Shown: piece after piece, positions 6,452-9,134 of the stretch
How positions within the stretch are numbered: position 1 is the stretch's first letter
How the letters are laid out: each line of letters opens with the position of its first letter
Assembly (NCBI GenBank): GCA_030589225.1
Contig: JAUUWD010000045.1
Location: 1 to 9,134 of the forward strand
From: Desulfobacteraceae bacterium
Lineage (GTDB): Bacteria; Desulfobacterota; DSM-4660; Desulfatiglandales; Desulfatiglandaceae
Direction of reading: 5' to 3'
Length of the DNA: 9,134 nt
Position numbers and translations under genes: made by a program
The notes under the pieces: model-generated
Seen by the model: the letters and a program-made list of their open reading frames with translations, nothing else
The model's database searches: none
What the model was told of the DNA's origin: nothing

Positions 6452-9007
6452 ATGGGAAAATCTAAAAATACTCCTTGTTACCCCTATGTGCTTGATCACA
6501 AGCCCGGATTCTTTATAAGCTGGTTTTTTTACAGGCTTTTCCAGAAAATCCGGTTTGATGAAAGCATCGTAAAGGACTTAAAGCAAATGCACAGGGAGGG
6601 TAGTGTAGTCTATGCCATAAAATACCGGGGGCATCTTGACTATCTCCTTTATCATTACCGTTTTCGCAGAAGCCGCCTCCCCTACCCCAAAATCGCCTTT
6701 GACCTGAACATGTACCTGTATTTACCCCTCTCTCAGCTTATAAGGGTCTTGAAATTCTACCTGGGCTTTTTTTTCAAACATGGCCGGCTACCCAGCCCTT
6801 TTAAAACAGGGTTCTTTAAAGATGCCATTCAACAGGGAACCGCTTCTCTTCTCTGCCTTGTGGATCCTAAGGTTTTTGCAAGGCACTTTATTCATGAAGA
6901 GAAAGATCATCTCCACTTTCTCCTTTCAATCCAAAAAGATATGGAGAAGCCCATCTATATTATACCCCAGCTTATTCTCTATAAAAAAACGCCAGAAAAA
7001 GATCATTCGAATCTTCTGGACATATTCTTTGGATTTAAGGAAAACCCCGGAGTTATTAGAAAAATTGCCCTGTTTTTCAGACATCACCGTCATGCGTTTA
7101 TCGATTTTGCAAGACCACTCAATTTGAAAGCCTATCTAAAAAGCCAGCCCCCTGCACGCCCCATGGAAGAAATGGCCACAGAATTGAGGAATATGCTCAT
7201 TGAAAGCATTGACAGGCAGAAAAGGGTCATACTCGGCCCTGTTATGAAATCCAGGCAGCAACAAAAGGAAAAAGTCCTCAAGGATCCGGAGATCACAACA
7301 ACCATTGAACACCTTGCAGGCGGAAATGCTAAAAAGATAAAACAGCTCAGAAAGAATGCTGGCGAATACTTTGACGAAATCGCTGCGGATTACAACATAG
7401 CCTATGTGCAATTTTTCCACATTGCCTTAAACTGGCTCTGGAAAAAGATTTTCGAAGGCATCGATGTTGACCTGGAAAACCTGGCTATTGTCAGAGAATC
7501 GGCACGTAAGGGACCGATTATCTATATCCCGTCACACAAAAGCCATATTGACTACCTGGTCCTCAATTATGTTCTTTATGATCATCACATGCATATCCCC
7601 AGGGTTGCAGCGGGAAAAAATTTGGCTTTTTGGCCCATGGGACATATTTTTCGGAAATCGGGTGCATTTTTTATTCGCAGGACTTTCAAAGGCGCCAGGC
7701 TTTACGCGCAGGTCTTTACAAGGTACATTAAAGCGCTCCTTGAAGAAGGACATCCACTCGAATTTTTTATCGAAGGAGGGCGAAGCAGAAGCGGTAAATT
7801 GATTCTCCCCAAGATCGGGTTTCTATCCATCTTGCTCCAGGCTTACAAAGAGGGATATTGTGATGATCTCGTGTTTGTCCCAGCTTCCATCAGCTATGAT
7901 CGAATTATGGAGGAAAAGTCCTACCTTAAGGAACTGGGGGGCAGTGAGAAAAAAAAGGAAAGCTTTAAACAGATTGTTAAAGCCCGGCGCTTTTTAAAAA
8001 GAAGATATGGGAAGATCTATGTCCAGTTTGGAAAACCCCTGTCACTAAGTGAATACCTGCAACAAAATAAGAATCTTGAAGAGAATAACCACCGACAACT
8101 GGCCTTTCATCTGATCAAATCCATTAACAAGGTCACGATAGTCACTCCTTTGGCACTGATAGCGTCAGCCATACTTACCAAGCATCGCCGTGGCTTTCAT
8201 ATTAATGAACTCACTGACACGGCGGAAATCCTTTTAAGATTCCTCAAGACCTATGAAGCTCCGACGGCTACTACTCTCAACCATTTTGAAAGAACAGTTG
8301 GGGAGACCTTAACACTTCTCGTTAACAGGAAGGTGGTCAATCTGCTTGAGGACGTGGATGGAGAAGAAACCTTCTACTATGTGGATGAAGATAAAAAGCG
8401 GGAACTGGAATATTATAAAAACAGCATCATCCACTGTTTTATCTCCCATGCCTTTGTTGCTGTCTCCCTTTTGACTGGAACCGAGGAAACAAGGAGTGAA
8501 AAAGCGATCCTGGAGGACTATGCTTTTCTAAAGAGGCTTTTTAAAAATGAGTTCGTTTATGATGATGGAAAAGATATCAATGAAGGAGGCAATAATGCCA
8601 TTGACTATTTCTTAGATTCCGCCCTCATCATTCGAGGTCATGCCAATGGGGAATACAAACTCACGAGACTCGGCTTTGATAAATTGCCCATTTGGGCGGC
8701 TTTGGCCAAAACATTCCTCGAATCCTATTGGATTGCGACGCGATCATTCATCCAGCGTGAAAACAAGAGCAGAAAGCAGGTAGACCTCCTGAAAAATATG
8801 AACTACCTGGGCCTGCGCTTTCATAAGATGGGACTTATCGATCATCTGGAGGCCGTCTCCCGGATCAACTTCAGTAACGCGATCAGCTTTATCAATGAAG
8901 AAATTTTTAAGAGCCAGGAAGTGACTGAGGGGAATACTCCGGAACCGAGAGAAAGACTCTCCGAGCTAAGCCAGAGATTGTATGAGTTGTCCCATTATAG
9001 GGCGTAG
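6452..9007 (+). CDS. plsB: Glycerol-3-phosphate acyltransferase, PlsB-like
   Basis: The protein has 851 aa (E. coli PlsB is about 807). PlsB transfers an acyl group to the sn-1 position of glycerol-3-phosphate, the first step of phospholipid synthesis, at the inner membrane. All four acyltransferase blocks are present in the middle: H362-x4-D367 in SHKSHIDYL, GAFFIRRTFKG (404-414), FFIEGGRSRSGK (438-449) and FVPASISYD (475-483). The segment AAGKNLAFWPMG (386-397) is also typical of PlsB. Residues about 20-260 look like a degenerate second copy of the same fold, with Tyr58 in place of the catalytic His. The mostly helical part from 560 to 851 matches the long PlsB C-terminal region in style. 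GAGG nine bases upstream supports the start. It is transcribed alone, divergent from the DUF151 gene. No plsC, plsX or plsY lies within the window. The exact acyl donor (acyl-ACP or acyl-CoA) cannot be judged. Confidence 0.92.
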   Translation: MGKSKNTPCYPYVLDHKPGFFISWFFYRLFQKIRFDESIVKDLKQMHREGSVVYAIKYRGHLDYLLYHYRFRRSRLPYPKIAFDLNMYLYLPLSQLIRVLKFYLGFFFKHGRLPSPFKTGFFKDAIQQGTASLLCLVDPKVFARHFIHEEKDHLHFLLSIQKDMEKPIYIIPQLILYKKTPEKDHSNLLDIFFGFKENPGVIRKIALFFRHHRHAFIDFARPLNLKAYLKSQPPARPMEEMATELRNMLIESIDRQKRVILGPVMKSRQQQKEKVLKDPEITTTIEHLAGGNAKKIKQLRKNAGEYFDEIAADYNIAYVQFFHIALNWLWKKIFEGIDVDLENLAIVRESARKGPIIYIPSHKSHIDYLVLNYVLYDHHMHIPRVAAGKNLAFWPMGHIFRKSGAFFIRRTFKGARLYAQVFTRYIKALLEEGHPLEFFIEGGRSRSGKLILPKIGFLSILLQAYKEGYCDDLVFVPASISYDRIMEEKSYLKELGGSEKKKESFKQIVKARRFLKRRYGKIYVQFGKPLSLSEYLQQNKNLEENNHRQLAFHLIKSINKVTIVTPLALIASAILTKHRRGFHINELTDTAEILLRFLKTYEAPTATTLNHFERTVGETLTLLVNRKVVNLLEDVDGEETFYYVDEDKKRELEYYKNSIIHCFISHAFVAVSLLTGTEETRSEKAILEDYAFLKRLFKNEFVYDDGKDINEGGNNAIDYFLDSALIIRGHANGEYKLTRLGFDKLPIWAALAKTFLESYWIATRSFIQRENKSRKQVDLLKNMNYLGLRFHKMGLIDHLEAVSRINFSNAISFINEEIFKSQEVTEGNTPEPRERLSELSQRLYELSHYRA

Positions 9008-9022
9008 GGAATATGAAAGAAT

Positions 9023-9064
9023 AGTGAACTAAAGTGCCTAAAGTGAACTAAAGTGCCTAAAGTG
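9023..9064. repeat. 19-bp tandem repeat, 2.2 copies, downstream of the plsB-like gene
   Basis: AGTGAACTAAAGTGCCTAA occurs at 9023-9041 and again, exactly, at 9042-9060, followed by AGTG. Each unit is itself two related half-units, AGTG-AA-CTAA and AGTG-C-CTAA, and the next bases (AGTG-TTT-CTAA, 9061-9071) continue the pattern in decayed form. The repeat starts 15 bases after the plsB-like stop codon. It encodes nothing obvious and shows no strong hairpin. Confidence 0.9.
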
Positions 9065-9134
9065 TTTCTAAGTAGTGTCTGAACGAAAACTAGGAATTTT
9101 TTCCAAGATCAAGGAAGGCGAAAATTATAACCAC
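9065..9134. other. Right-edge noncoding sequence, possibly upstream of a gene beyond the window
   Basis: After the repeats the sequence has TAGTGTCTGAACGAAAAC (9073-9090), a small GGAA-TTTT-TTCC dyad (9093-9104) and a purine-rich AAGGAAGG (9111-9118) that could be a ribosome site, although it lies at least 16 bases before any start beyond the window edge. No start codon or gene is seen within the window, and no convincing terminator for the plsB-like gene. The layout would also fit the end of an insertion sequence, but the window stops too early to tell. Confidence 0.3.

Overview
The window looks like chromosomal DNA of a Desulfobacterota-type bacterium (a sulfate reducer, syntroph or relative). 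This placement is an inference from protein style: the thiolase tail, the DUF151 protein ending in DFGKYKM, and a long PlsB-type acyltransferase beside a transglutaminase/ABC/PHP gene set. GC content is moderate by eye, genes are tightly packed, and there are no tRNA or rRNA genes, no CRISPR array and no transposase gene inside the window.

Layout. Bases 1-386 (+) are the 3' end of a thiolase gene that begins outside the window. Its stop overlaps, tail to tail by 24 bp, the stop of a four-gene minus-strand operon that is read from 5402 down to 363. In transcription order the operon encodes a membrane-anchored transglutaminase-like protein (5402-3894), an ABC-2-type ATPase (3901-3143), a 12-helix ABC permease (3168-1468) and a PHP-domain metallohydrolase of the CehA/McbA type (1439-363). 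The first three genes overlap one another by 8 and 26 bp, and the PHP gene follows after 28 bp, so translational coupling is likely. A 245-bp gap separates the operon from a bifunctional-nuclease (DUF151) gene on the same strand (6145-5648). A 306-bp divergent intergenic region then separates that gene from a full-length plsB-like glycerol-3-phosphate acyltransferase gene (6452-9007, +). The right edge holds a 19-bp tandem repeat and sequence of unknown nature.

How the genes may work together. The operon pairs one transporter (ATPase plus permease) with a protein whose catalytic domain is predicted to lie outside the cytoplasmic membrane (transglutaminase-fold Cys-His-Asp triad) and a predicted cytoplasmic metallohydrolase. 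This suggests an envelope-directed export or processing module, but the substrate cannot be read from the sequence. The thiolase (acyl-CoA metabolism) and PlsB (first acylation of glycerol-3-phosphate) are both lipid-related but are separate transcription units. The most interesting signals are the four-gene operon, the internal duplication in the PlsB-like protein with a decayed N-terminal acyltransferase copy, the two-fold repeat in the permease, and a compact inverted-repeat element that can fold as a three-way junction in the divergent intergenic region.
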